A DNA stretch of 64,000 nt from Dongia_B soli (lineage in GTDB: Bacteria > Pseudomonadota > Alphaproteobacteria > Dongiales > Dongiaceae). A program made the translations under genes and the position numbers. Below, one piece after another: positions 1-8,973 of this stretch (within the stretch, counting starts at the first letter, position 1; each line of letters starts with the position of its first letter). The notes beneath the pieces were generated by a model. The model was given only the letters and a program-made list of their open reading frames with translations, was not told the origin of the DNA and did no database searches. Location of the stretch: NCBI RefSeq assembly GCF_034044715.1, contig NZ_JAXCLW010000001.1, forward strand, positions 1,302,001-1,366,000, in the 5' to 3' direction.

Positions 1-1
1 G

Positions 2-1405
2 CTTCTGCGCGACCAGGCCGTGATCGACCGTATTGCCGATGCCTTCGCCAAGGAAGGTGCCGATGCCTGGTTTGCCAGCGACCCCGCGCGTTTCCTCGGC
101 AACCAGTACAAGGCGGAGGATTTCGAGCAGATCACCGATATCGTCGATGTCTGGTTCGATTCCGGCTCGACCCATGCCTTCGTGCTGGAGCGCGAAACTC
201 GCGCCGATCCCACCTGGGATCTGCATTCGCCCGCCGATCTCTATCTCGAAGGTTCGGACCAGCACCGCGGCTGGTTCCATTCCTCGCTGCTGGAGAGCTG
301 CGGCACGCGTGGCCGCGCGCCCTATAAGGCGGTGCTCACCCATGGCTTCACGCTCGATGAGCAGGGCCGTAAGATGTCGAAATCCCTCGGCAACACGGTG
401 GCGCCCCAGGATGTGATGAAGCAATACGGCGCCGATATCCTGCGCCTCTGGGTGGTCTCGACCGATTATTCCGACGATCAGCGCATCGGTCCGGAAATCA
501 TCAAGCACCAGGCCGAGGCCTATCGCCGCCTGCGCAACACCTTGCGCTATCTGCTGGGTGCGCTCGACGGTTGGCAGCAGAGCGAATATCTGCCGCTCGC
601 CGAGATGCCGGAACTCGATCGTTGGGTGCTGCACCGCATCGCCGAGTTGGCGGGGAGGACGCGGCAAACCGCCGACAGCTTCGATTTCCATCCCTGGTTC
701 ACCGAGCTGCATAATTTCTGCGCCGTCGATCTCAGCGCCTTCTATTTCGACATCCGCAAGGACGCGCTCTATTGCGATGCGCCCAGTTCGCTCAACCGCC
801 GCGCCGCGCGCACGGTGCTATTCGAGCTGTTTAACGCCCTGACCGCCTGGCTCGCCCCGGTCCTCTGTTTCACGGCTGAGGAAGCCTGGCGCCACCGGCC
901 ATGGAAAGACGCGGCGAATGCGGCGAAGCATGTCGACAATGCCGAAAGCGTCCATCTGCGCCTGTTCCCGGAAGCGGAAGCCTCTTGGCGCGATGAGGCC
1001 CTGGCAGCCCGCTGGGCGAAGCTGCGCGATCTGCGCCGAGTCGTCACCGGCGCGCTCGAACTGGCCCGGGCCGATAAGAAGATCGGCTCCAGCCTGCAGG
1101 CAAAGCCGGTCGTCTACCTGACCGAGGAGCACCGTAATCTGCTGGACGGTCTCGACCTCGCCGAGATCGCCATCACTTCCGCCATCACATTGAGCGCCCA
1201 GCCAGCACCGGCCGATGCCTTTACGCTGCCGGATGTGCCGGGTCTTGCCGTGGTAGTGGCCTTGGCCGATGGCGAGAAATGCGAGCGCTGCTGGCGGGTG
1301 TTGCCGGAAGTCGGGCAGGATCGCGACCATCCCACCCTTTGCCATCGCTGCGGCGACGCGGTTGATGAGATCGGGACGCAAGCCGATAGGGCCGGGGTGG
1401 CCTGA
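2..1405 (+). CDS. ileS: isoleucyl-tRNA synthetase, C-terminal part (5' end outside window)
   Basis: Class I aminoacyl-tRNA synthetase that charges tRNA-Ile in the cytoplasm. Only the last 467 codons lie in the window; the reading frame is open to the left edge, so the gene starts upstream. The KMSKS loop is visible (KMSKSLGN, about 371-394), followed by the helical anticodon-binding domain. The C-terminal zinc finger has two Cys pairs (CERC near 1280 and CHRC near 1341), as in bacterial-type IleRS that carry the zinc-binding tail. The stop overlaps the lspA start (TGATG), so the two genes are translationally coupled. The ileS-lspA neighbourhood is widespread in proteobacteria and supports the call. 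Confidence 0.96.
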   Translation, partial: LLRDQAVIDRIADAFAKEGADAWFASDPARFLGNQYKAEDFEQITDIVDVWFDSGSTHAFVLERETRADPTWDLHSPADLYLEGSDQHRGWFHSSLLESCGTRGRAPYKAVLTHGFTLDEQGRKMSKSLGNTVAPQDVMKQYGADILRLWVVSTDYSDDQRIGPEIIKHQAEAYRRLRNTLRYLLGALDGWQQSEYLPLAEMPELDRWVLHRIAELAGRTRQTADSFDFHPWFTELHNFCAVDLSAFYFDIRKDALYCDAPSSLNRRAARTVLFELFNALTAWLAPVLCFTAEEAWRHRPWKDAANAAKHVDNAESVHLRLFPEAEASWRDEALAARWAKLRDLRRVVTGALELARADKKIGSSLQAKPVVYLTEEHRNLLDGLDLAEIAITSAITLSAQPAPADAFTLPDVPGLAVVVALADGEKCERCWRVLPEVGQDRDHPTLCHRCGDAVDEIGTQADRAGVA

Positions 1406-1899
1406 TGCGAATAGCCGCACCGCGTCTTGTCCTGCTGGGAGGCATCCTGGCGGGGGTGACCATCCTGGCCGATCAAGCCAGCAAATGGTGGCTTCTGAAC
1501 GGCCCGATGGAGCAGCCGCGGGTGATCGAACTCACCCCCTTCTTCAACCTGGTAACCGCCTGGAACCGGGGGGTCAGTTTCAGCCTCCTCCATACCGACA
1601 GCGCCAGCGGTCCTTTCATCCTCTCGGCGGTGTCGGTGGTTATCTCCATCGCCCTGGCGATCTGGCTGCTGCGCGTTAGCAAGCCGCTGCCGGCCGTCGG
1701 TATCGGATTAGTAATCGGCGGCGCGCTGGGCAATGTCATCGACCGCCTCCGATTCGGGGCGGTTTTCGACTTCCTCGACGTCTATTGGGGAAATTATCAC
1801 TGGCCGGCTTTCAACCTGGCGGATTCGGCTATCACGACAGGGGTCGTCTTGCTGCTGCTGGATGGGTTGTTTCACGGCTCGGAACAAGGTAAAAACTGA
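1405..1899 (+). CDS. lspA: lipoprotein signal peptidase (signal peptidase II)
   Basis: Inner-membrane aspartyl protease that removes the signal peptide from diacylated prolipoproteins. The 164-residue length is normal for the family, and about four hydrophobic segments are visible. Conserved blocks are DQASKWW (about 23-29), NRGVSFS (54-60), GNVIDR with the first catalytic Asp (about 113) and FNLADS with the second (about 140). The ATG overlaps the ileS stop. The next gene encodes a lipoprotein, a likely substrate. No promoter is needed within the operon. Confidence 0.96.
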   Translation: MRIAAPRLVLLGGILAGVTILADQASKWWLLNGPMEQPRVIELTPFFNLVTAWNRGVSFSLLHTDSASGPFILSAVSVVISIALAIWLLRVSKPLPAVGIGLVIGGALGNVIDRLRFGAVFDFLDVYWGNYHWPAFNLADSAITTGVVLLLLDGLFHGSEQGKN

Positions 1900-1921
1900 C
1901 CCCATGACGGAGGTGCCGATC

Positions 1922-2518
1922 ATGCGTCGGAAGACCATAGCGCTTTATATCTCGACGGTTGCGGCTGCCGCCCTGCTGACGGGGTGCGAAGCGACCAAGG
2001 AAACACTCGGATTAACCAAGCGCTCGCCGGATGAATTCCGGGTCGTATCGCGGGCGCCGCTAAGCATGCCGCCGAATTACAGCCTGCGGCCGCCCACACC
2101 CGGCGCGCCCCGGCCCCAGGAAGGGACGGCGCGGGATCAGGCGGAGAATGCCGTGTTCGGCCATCCGGGCGCCGGTATCGGCAACGATCAGGTCCCGCCG
2201 CCAATCGGCGAAGGTGCCGCCGGTACCGCACAATCGGCGGGGGAGGCGGCCTTGTTGCAGAGTGCCGGCCTGGCCGGGGTCGACCCCAATATCCGCCAGG
2301 AAGTCGATGCCGAGACGGCGCAGGACGAAGCCAACTCGACCAGTTTGGCCGATAGCCTGACCTTCTGGCGTTCGCCGCAGCCTTACGGCACGGTGATCGA
2401 TCCCGCGGCCGAGCAGAAGCGGCTGCAGGAAAACGCCGCTTTGGGCAAGCCGGTGACCGAAGGCGATACGCCGGTCATCGAACGCAAGCAACGAGGCATG
2501 CTTGAAGGTATATTCTAA
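1922..2518 (+). CDS. bamF: DUF3035 outer-membrane lipoprotein, BamF-like
   Basis: Predicted lipoprotein of 198 residues. The ATG at 1922 is preceded by GGAGG eight bases upstream, which favours it over the earlier ATG at 1904. The signal peptide ends in a lipobox (LLTGC), making the Cys near position 21 the lipidated residue. The segment PDEFRVVSRAPLSMPPNY followed by LRPP is the hallmark of DUF3035. That family is described in alphaproteobacteria (Caulobacter) as BamF, a lineage-specific subunit of the outer-membrane beta-barrel assembly machine. The rest is Pro/Ala/Gln-rich and probably extended. It lies directly after lspA and overlaps the next gene by 17 bases. Function is inferred from family membership. 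Confidence 0.82.
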   Translation: MRRKTIALYISTVAAAALLTGCEATKETLGLTKRSPDEFRVVSRAPLSMPPNYSLRPPTPGAPRPQEGTARDQAENAVFGHPGAGIGNDQVPPPIGEGAAGTAQSAGEAALLQSAGLAGVDPNIRQEVDAETAQDEANSTSLADSLTFWRSPQPYGTVIDPAAEQKRLQENAALGKPVTEGDTPVIERKQRGMLEGIF

Positions 2519-3983
2519 GCACGGCAGGCCTGGCCTGCTGCGGATGCCGGCGATCCTGATCGCCGGCATCATGCTTTTGGGCGTCATCTTGGCGCCCTCG
2601 ACAGGCGAGGCGCAGATTTTCGATGCCGAGACCTTCACCCTGAAGAATGGGCTGCAGGTCGTCGTGGTACCCAATCACCGGGCGCCGGTGGTGTTCCAGA
2701 TGATCGCCTATCGGGTCGGGGCTGCCGATGGGCCGCCGGGCAAGAATGGCATCGCCCATTTTCTCGAACATCTGATGTTCAAGGCCACCGACAAATTGAA
2801 GGCCGGCCAGTTCACCCAGGAAATCGACCGCCGCGGCGGCACCGATAACGCCTTCACCAATCAGGACATGACGGCCTTTCACCAGGAAATCGCCAAAGAA
2901 CATCTGCCCCTGGTGATGTCCATGGAAGCCAATCGAATGACCCGCCTGCGGCTGACCGACGCGGTGGTGATGCCTGAACGCGACGTCATTCTCGAGGAAC
3001 GGCGCGAGCGCATCGACAACGAACCCGGCGCGCAACTCATGGAAATGATGGACGCCGCGTTGTTCCTCAACCACCCCTACCGGCTGCCGGTGATCGGCTG
3101 GCGCCACGAAATGGAACAGTACAGCACGGCCGATGCTGTTGCCTTCTATCACCGCTATTACGCGCCCAACAACGCGGTGCTGGTGATCGGCGGCGATGTT
3201 ACGGTGCCGGAAGTGCGGCGCCTGGCGGAAAAATATTTCGGATCGATTCCGCGCCGTGACCTGCCGCCGCGCCAGCGCCTGCAAGAGCCGCAGCAGCGGG
3301 CGCCGCGCCAAGTCGAACTTACCAGCGATCTGGTGCGCCAGCCTTATGTGGTGAAAACCTATCTGGCGCCATCTTATCGCCTCGGCCTCGACAATCAGCA
3401 AGCCCAGGATGATGACGCTTACGCCTTGCTGCTGCTGTCCGAGATCCTCGGCGACGGTACCGGCAGCCGTCTCTATCGCCGGCTCGTCATCACCGATAAA
3501 TCGGCCACCAGCGCGGATTGCAGCTACGATCCCGGCGCCTATGATCTCGGCACGTTCAGCTTCTATGGCAGCCCGGTGCCGGGCGGCGATCTCGGCAAGG
3601 TCGAAGCGGCGATCAATGACGAGATCGCTTTGGTTCTCAAGGACGGCATCACCGAGGAGGAGCTCACTTTGGCGAAGAAGCGGCTGCGCATCGCCACGGT
3701 CAAGGCGCGTGACAGCCTGTCGGGGCCGGTTGGCATGATCGCGGCGGCCCTGGTCAACGGCCGCAACCTGGCGGATGTGCAGGCTTGGGCCGACCGCATC
3801 GATGCGGTCACGGTAGTGGATATCCAGCGTGCCGCTCGGCGGGTCTTCGATGACCGCCGGTCGGTGACAGGCCGGTTGCTGGCGGCCAATCCGGCAGCTG
3901 CTGCCAGGCTCGCGCCCGAAGCGGCGCCACCCTTGCCCCAAAGTCCGGAGACCGGCGCCATGCCGAGTGGTACGGTGAACTGA
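2502..3983 (+). CDS. M16 family zinc metallopeptidase (pitrilysin-like, catalytic partner)
   Basis: Predicted periplasmic M16 protease of 493 residues. The inverted zinc motif HFLEH is at about 86-90, with the downstream Glu region (LEERRERIDNEP) near 165, so the catalytic centre is complete. A signal peptide follows the start (hydrophobic stretch after MPAILIAG). The open frame begins at a TTG (2502) with GAGG just upstream; an ATG at 2544 is an alternative that still keeps the signal sequence. The gene overlaps the bamF-like stop and is coupled by TGATG to a second M16 gene lacking the zinc motif. Such catalytic/non-catalytic pairs usually form a heterodimer. The substrate is unknown. Confidence 0.9.
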   Translation: MKVYSKHGRPGLLRMPAILIAGIMLLGVILAPSTGEAQIFDAETFTLKNGLQVVVVPNHRAPVVFQMIAYRVGAADGPPGKNGIAHFLEHLMFKATDKLKAGQFTQEIDRRGGTDNAFTNQDMTAFHQEIAKEHLPLVMSMEANRMTRLRLTDAVVMPERDVILEERRERIDNEPGAQLMEMMDAALFLNHPYRLPVIGWRHEMEQYSTADAVAFYHRYYAPNNAVLVIGGDVTVPEVRRLAEKYFGSIPRRDLPPRQRLQEPQQRAPRQVELTSDLVRQPYVVKTYLAPSYRLGLDNQQAQDDDAYALLLLSEILGDGTGSRLYRRLVITDKSATSADCSYDPGAYDLGTFSFYGSPVPGGDLGKVEAAINDEIALVLKDGITEEELTLAKKRLRIATVKARDSLSGPVGMIAAALVNGRNLADVQAWADRIDAVTVVDIQRAARRVFDDRRSVTGRLLAANPAAAARLAPEAAPPLPQSPETGAMPSGTVN

Positions 3984-5443
3984 TGCAGGAACGTGAACTG
4001 ATGGCGGATCGCAGGAGTTCGGCTGTGCCTCCCCGCATCGTCGGGCAGCTGGTTCTGTTCTGTCTGTTGTCCGTCTGCTGTCTCATCTTCGCCCCGGCGG
4101 CGCGGGCGATCGAGATTCGTCAGGTGACCGGCGATAGCGGCGTCACCGCCTGGCTGGTTGAGGATCACACCAATCCGCTGATCGCCGTCGCACTCGGTTT
4201 CGCCGGAGGGGCAACTGCAGATCCGGTGGGCAAGGAAGGCCTCGCCGAATTGGCATCGGGCCTGTTGGATGAGGGGGCGGGCGAGTTCGATTCGGCGGCC
4301 TTCCAGGAACAGTTGAACGATAACGGCATCGACTACGGTTTCGATGCCTCGCGCGATTCCTTCACCGGCCAGATGAACATGCTGACTGAACAGCGTGATC
4401 TCGCTTTCGGCTTGCTGCACCGCTCCCTGACCGCGCCGCATTTCGATGCCGAGCCGGTGGAACGCATCCGGCGGCAATTGCTGGCGATGATCGATGACCA
4501 GCTTTCCGATCCCGATGTGATCGGTGCGCGTGCGGTCAGCCAGAGCTTGTTTGGCGGTCATCCCTATGGCCGCCCCAGGATCGGCACGGCGGAGAGCATG
4601 CAGGCAATCACCGCCGATGATCTCCATCACTTCGTCGCCCAGCATTTCACCCGCGACCGACTGCATCTGGTGGTGGTCGGCGACATCACCGCCGCGCAGC
4701 TCGGGCCGCTCTTGGATTCCACCTTCGGCGACCTGCCGGCCAGCAGCGATCTTCCCGCCATACCGGAAGCCAAGATCGACCGGCCGGGGGGTATCATGGT
4801 CGTGGACCGAGGCATCCCGCAAAGCATCATCAATTTCGCCCAGCCGGGCATCAAGCGCGACGATCCGGATTTCTTCGCGGCTTATGTTGCCAATTACATT
4901 CTCGGCGGCGGTGGGTTCTCATCGCGCCTCATGCATGAGGTGCGCGAAAAGCGCGGCCTCGCTTACGGCATCAACACCAGTCTCCTCACCTTTGATCATG
5001 CTGGTCTCATCTGGGGCCAGGTGCAGACTGTCAATGAACGGGTCGCCAAGACCATCGAGATCATTCGCGCCGAATGGGCAAAAATGCGTGACGGCGGCCC
5101 CAACGCAGCCGAGGTCGAGACGGCAAAGACCTATCTGCTCGGCTCCTATCCGCGGCTCTTTACCTCGGGTGCCGGCACGGCGAGTGCGCTGCTCGGCATC
5201 CAGCTTGAAGGTCTCGGCATCGATTACATCGACCGCCGCCAAACGGAAATCGCCAAGGTGACGCCGGCCGGCGTCGCGCGGGTGGCGAAGCGCTTGCTAC
5301 AGCCCGATCGATTGGTTTTCGCGGTGGTCGGCCAGCCTGTCGGTGTCACGGCAACCTTGCCGGCGCCAACACCTGCGGCGGCGGAGCCTTCCCCGGCGCA
5401 ACAGGGGGCCTCGAGCCCGGAACCGACCCATGTCCAGCAATGA
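3983..5443 (+). CDS. M16 family peptidase-like protein (non-catalytic partner)
   Basis: A 486-residue M16-fold protein with an N-terminal signal sequence (hydrophobic stretch before the FAPAARA cleavage region). Where the zinc motif should be, the sequence reads GLAELASGLLDEG, so HxxEH is missing. The C-terminal half keeps the conserved block EKRGLAYGINTSL, typical of the partner subunit that supplies an Arg/Tyr pair to the substrate. Translation is coupled to the catalytic M16 gene (TGATG), supporting a heterodimer. An in-frame ATG at 4001 is an alternative start. The C-terminus is Pro/Ala-rich and low complexity. It overlaps the following transporter gene by four bases (ATGA). Confidence 0.88.
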   Translation: MQERELMADRRSSAVPPRIVGQLVLFCLLSVCCLIFAPAARAIEIRQVTGDSGVTAWLVEDHTNPLIAVALGFAGGATADPVGKEGLAELASGLLDEGAGEFDSAAFQEQLNDNGIDYGFDASRDSFTGQMNMLTEQRDLAFGLLHRSLTAPHFDAEPVERIRRQLLAMIDDQLSDPDVIGARAVSQSLFGGHPYGRPRIGTAESMQAITADDLHHFVAQHFTRDRLHLVVVGDITAAQLGPLLDSTFGDLPASSDLPAIPEAKIDRPGGIMVVDRGIPQSIINFAQPGIKRDDPDFFAAYVANYILGGGGFSSRLMHEVREKRGLAYGINTSLLTFDHAGLIWGQVQTVNERVAKTIEIIRAEWAKMRDGGPNAAEVETAKTYLLGSYPRLFTSGAGTASALLGIQLEGLGIDYIDRRQTEIAKVTPAGVARVAKRLLQPDRLVFAVVGQPVGVTATLPAPTPAAAEPSPAQQGASSPEPTHVQQ

Positions 5444-6723
5444 ACAAGGAAACGCCGCTCCAGCGCCAAGATAATGCGGCTGGCAATTCGGCCGCCACTC
5501 ACGGCGACCGGGCGGGAGCGGTGCATGGCGTGACAGGACCGCGCTTCGGCCCTGTCGCGGTCGTGCTGTTGACGGCGCTGACGGCATTGGGACCGGTCTC
5601 GACCGATTTTTATCTACCGTCCTTGCCGAGCATCGCTCGCTATTTCGCCGTCGGCGAGGCCGATGCCCAATTGACGCTCAGCGCTTTTCTCGGCGGTTTC
5701 GCCGTCGCCATGCTGATCTACGGGCCGCTCTCCGACCGCTTCGGCCGCAAGCCCGTCTTGCTGGCCGGTCTGGTGGTCTTTGGCTTGGCCAGCTTCGCCT
5801 GTTCTCTTGCCGACAGCATCGAGCAATTGATCGCCGCGCGGGCCGTACAGGCGATCGGCGCCGGGGCCGGGCCGGTCCTTTGCCGCGCCATGGTGCGCGA
5901 CGTCTTCGGCGCCAAAGGTGCGTCGCGCGTGCTGTCCTATTTGGCCGCGGCCATGGCATTGGCGCCGGCAGTCGGCCCGATCCTCGGCGGCTTCCTGCAA
6001 GATGCCTTTGGCTGGCGCTCGATCTTCTGGTTCATTACATTCTATGGCGTCATCGGCTTGATTGCGACCGTCGCGCTGCTGCCCGAAAGCCATCAACCGG
6101 CGAACCGTGTCGCCGCTGGCCCGATTACCATGCTGAAGACCTTCGGCATGCTGCTCAGCCACCGCCGATATGTCGGCTTCGTGCTGTGCCAGACCTTCAG
6201 CTATAGCGGCATCTTCTGCTTCATTTCCGGCTCGGCCTTCGTCTTCATCGATATGCTCGGCGTCTCGCCGAAGCATTTCGGCTGGTGCTTCGCCGTTTTC
6301 GTCATCGGCTATATGATCGGCACCATTCTGTCGGCACGCCTGACGCATCGGGTCGGTGTCGATAATATGGTGCGCCTGGGTGGCGCCGTGGCCTTGATGG
6401 CCAGCATCGTTCTGGTCTCGATCGCTTTGATCCATCAATCGGTGCCGGGGCTGTTGCTGCCCTTGATGGTCTATATGATCGGCATCGGCATCGCTTCGCC
6501 CAATTCGCAGGCCGGCGCGATCGGTCCCTTCCCGCAGGCGACCGGCGCCGCCAGCTCGCTGCTCGGTTTCCTGCAGATGTCCGTTGCGGCATTGATCGGT
6601 GCAGCGCTCGGCCAATTGCAGGCGCAAACAGCGGTACCCATGACGGTCGCGATTCTGCTGACCGTTGTTGGCCTCAATCTCTCTTACTGGCTGATGGTGC
6701 GGCCCAGCAGTTCATCTCATTGA
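5440..6723 (+). CDS. Bcr/CflA family MFS drug-type exporter
   Basis: Major facilitator superfamily transporter of 427 residues with about 12 hydrophobic segments. Features of the Bcr/CflA subfamily are visible: STDFYLPSLP in the first helix, motif A GPLSDRFGRKP in the helix 2-3 loop, and GAGAGPVLCRAMVRD after helix 4. The first ~35 residues are polar and precede helix 1. It is the last gene of the overlapped ileS operon (ATGA overlap) and ends 23 bases from the convergent penicillin-binding protein gene. The family exports bicyclomycin, sulfonamides or Cys-containing compounds; the actual substrate cannot be told from sequence. Confidence 0.9.
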   Translation: MNKETPLQRQDNAAGNSAATHGDRAGAVHGVTGPRFGPVAVVLLTALTALGPVSTDFYLPSLPSIARYFAVGEADAQLTLSAFLGGFAVAMLIYGPLSDRFGRKPVLLAGLVVFGLASFACSLADSIEQLIAARAVQAIGAGAGPVLCRAMVRDVFGAKGASRVLSYLAAAMALAPAVGPILGGFLQDAFGWRSIFWFITFYGVIGLIATVALLPESHQPANRVAAGPITMLKTFGMLLSHRRYVGFVLCQTFSYSGIFCFISGSAFVFIDMLGVSPKHFGWCFAVFVIGYMIGTILSARLTHRVGVDNMVRLGGAVALMASIVLVSIALIHQSVPGLLLPLMVYMIGIGIASPNSQAGAIGPFPQATGAASSLLGFLQMSVAALIGAALGQLQAQTAVPMTVAILLTVVGLNLSYWLMVRPSSSSH

Positions 6724-6745
6724 CGAGGTCATGCTCAGGGCGACG

Positions 6746-8779
6746 TCAGTTCTTCGCGCCGCCAATATGCTCTTGCAGGACCTTGCGGCGTTGTTCCTTC
6801 TTCGCCGCGGTGTCCTGACCGCTGTCATCACCGAGAATGTTTTGAATCATGCCTTCGATGGTGGTGGGCGCACTGACCGGTTCAGCCGGTGTTTCCGGCG
6901 TATCCGGCGTGACATCCGTCGGTGCCGCTGAGGCGATCCAGCCGCCGGTACCCGGTCGCGCCACATCGCGCGGCGGTGTTCCCGCCAGTGCATCTGTCAT
7001 GAAATCATGCCAGATGGTGACGGGAAGGACACCTCCCGTCACTTTTTGCATGGGCGAGTTGTCGTCATTGCCGACCCACACACCGGTCACCAGATCGGCG
7101 GTCAGGCCGATGAACCAGGCATCGCGATAGTTTTGGCTGGTGCCGGTTTTGCCATAGGCCGGGCGGTCTAGCTTCGCCTTGCGGCCCGTACCCCATTCGA
7201 CCACCGAATGCATAATGTCGAGCATATCATTGATCGCCGTGCCGGAAGCAACGCGGCCCGGACCGTCGCCACTGCGCTGATAGAGGATGAGACCATCGCG
7301 GGTGCTGATCAGGTCGATGCCGCGCGGCCACACGCCGTTGCCCTGGTTGGCGAAGGTGGCATAGGCCCCGGTCATCTCCAGCAGCGAGGCGCCGCTGGTG
7401 CCGAGCGCGATCGAGGCGTTATTCGCCATTGGCGAGGTGATGCCAAGGCGCTGCGCGGTTTCGATCACACGCTTGCGGCCGGTGCGCTCCGACAACTGCA
7501 CGGCGACGCTGTTGAGCGACCGCGCAAAGGCTTCGCGCAGGCTGACATCGCCGTAGAATTTGTCGTTGTAATTACCCGGCGCCCAATTGCCGAGCGAGAT
7601 CGGCCCGTCGAAGAAATGGCTCTCCGGTGTGTAGCCATTCTCGAAGGCGGTCAGAAAGACAAAGGCCTTGAAGGCGGATCCCGGCTGGCGCAGGGCCTGG
7701 GTTGCGCGATTGAACTGCGTGTTATGGTAATCGCGGCCTCCCACCATGGCACGCACGGCGCCATCCGGCGTCATTGCCACGAGGCCGCCTTCGCTCGCCT
7801 TCATCTCGCCGCCCTTCTCCTGGAGGATGCGATTGAGATCGGCTTCGGCCGCGCGTTGGATGCGCGGATCGAGGGTGGTGTGAACGATCAGATCCTGGTC
7901 GCTGGCGCCGACATAGGAGGAGACCTGATCGATCACCCAGTCGGCGAAATACTCACCAATCTGCCCGCTGGCCTGGGCTGCGACGGCGGGCGCGGTTTGG
8001 GTGACGACCGCGTTGGCTTCTTCTCCGCTCAGGTAGCCGGCCGCTACCATGTTCTTGATGACCTGGCTGCCCCGCGCTTTGGCCAATTCCTTATCATTGA
8101 GCGGATTGTATTTCGATGGCGCCTTCAACATGCCGGCCAGCATCGCTGCTTCGAAAATCGTCACCTGCTGGACCGGATGGCCGAAATATTTGCGCGCCGC
8201 GGCGTCGACGCCGAAGGTCCCGGCGCCGAAATAGACCCGGTTCAGATAAAGCTCGAGAATCTGCTGCTTGCTGAAGTTGTGTTCCAGCCATACGGCCAGC
8301 AGAACTTCCTGTCCCTTGCGGTGCAGGCTGCGTTCGGGCGTCAGAAAAATATTCTTCGCCAGCTGCTGGCTAATGGTGCTCCCGCCTTGCACCACATCGC
8401 CGGTCTTGAAATTGACATAGATGGCGCGCAGGAGCCCCAGGGGATCGACGCCGAGATGGCTGTAAAAGCGCCTGTCTTCGGTAGCAAGCACCGCTTCCGG
8501 CAGATAAGGCGGCATATCCGCCAGCGTCACGCGCGTACCGTAGAGATCGCCATAGGTCGCGAGAATGCTGCCATCGGTCGCCAGCAAGGTCACGCTCGGG
8601 CGGCGTTTGATCTCGTTCAGGCGGCTGACATCCGGCAGGTCATAGGCGCACCAGGCCACCAGGATCAACAGCAGGAAACTTCCCCAAATGCCGCCGATGA
8701 GTCCCCATTTCAACAGAAACCAAAGAACGGGCCGGCCGCGGTTGCGGCGGGATGGAGGAGGCGAATCGGAACGCGTCAT
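6746..8779 (-). CDS. class A penicillin-binding protein (PBP1A-type transglycosylase/transpeptidase)
   Basis: Bifunctional peptidoglycan synthase of 677 residues anchored by one membrane helix (about 22-44). The glycosyltransferase domain carries the catalytic EDRRFYSHLG motif (Glu101) and GGSTISQQLAKN. The transpeptidase domain has SAFK (SxxK nucleophile), SLNS (SxN) and KTGTS. The C-terminal tail is Pro/Thr-rich and ends in a basic segment. It lies downstream of the DUF2336 gene on the same strand with a 194-bp gap, so it may have its own promoter. Length and motif order fit PBP1A; a specific symbol is not justified without alignment. Confidence 0.94.
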   Translation of the reverse strand: MTRSDSPPPSRRNRGRPVLWFLLKWGLIGGIWGSFLLLILVAWCAYDLPDVSRLNEIKRRPSVTLLATDGSILATYGDLYGTRVTLADMPPYLPEAVLATEDRRFYSHLGVDPLGLLRAIYVNFKTGDVVQGGSTISQQLAKNIFLTPERSLHRKGQEVLLAVWLEHNFSKQQILELYLNRVYFGAGTFGVDAAARKYFGHPVQQVTIFEAAMLAGMLKAPSKYNPLNDKELAKARGSQVIKNMVAAGYLSGEEANAVVTQTAPAVAAQASGQIGEYFADWVIDQVSSYVGASDQDLIVHTTLDPRIQRAAEADLNRILQEKGGEMKASEGGLVAMTPDGAVRAMVGGRDYHNTQFNRATQALRQPGSAFKAFVFLTAFENGYTPESHFFDGPISLGNWAPGNYNDKFYGDVSLREAFARSLNSVAVQLSERTGRKRVIETAQRLGITSPMANNASIALGTSGASLLEMTGAYATFANQGNGVWPRGIDLISTRDGLILYQRSGDGPGRVASGTAINDMLDIMHSVVEWGTGRKAKLDRPAYGKTGTSQNYRDAWFIGLTADLVTGVWVGNDDNSPMQKVTGGVLPVTIWHDFMTDALAGTPPRDVARPGTGGWIASAAPTDVTPDTPETPAEPVSAPTTIEGMIQNILGDDSGQDTAAKKEQRRKVLQEHIGGAKN

Positions 8780-8973
8780 ATCTGCCTGATCGTGGCCCTG
8801 CTTGGTTAAGTGGCGTCAGGCCTTTTAGCAGAGGCCGTCGCCCAGTTCATAGGGGCACGATCCAGGACGCCACCGCCATATGGCAAGGGCATGGTGCCAC
8901 AAGGGCAGCTTGCCGGTGTGATGATGGCGAAAATGTGGCGCGGTCGGATGATACCGCTGAATCAGCGGTGCGA

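Noticed and set aside
2475..3941. 488-codon reverse frame over the first M16 gene
   Set aside because: The forward frame has the zinc motif and signal peptide, and is embedded in an overlapping operon.
7208..8809. 533-codon forward frame opposite the penicillin-binding protein
   Set aside because: All catalytic PBP motifs lie on the reverse strand; the forward translation has no recognisable domain.
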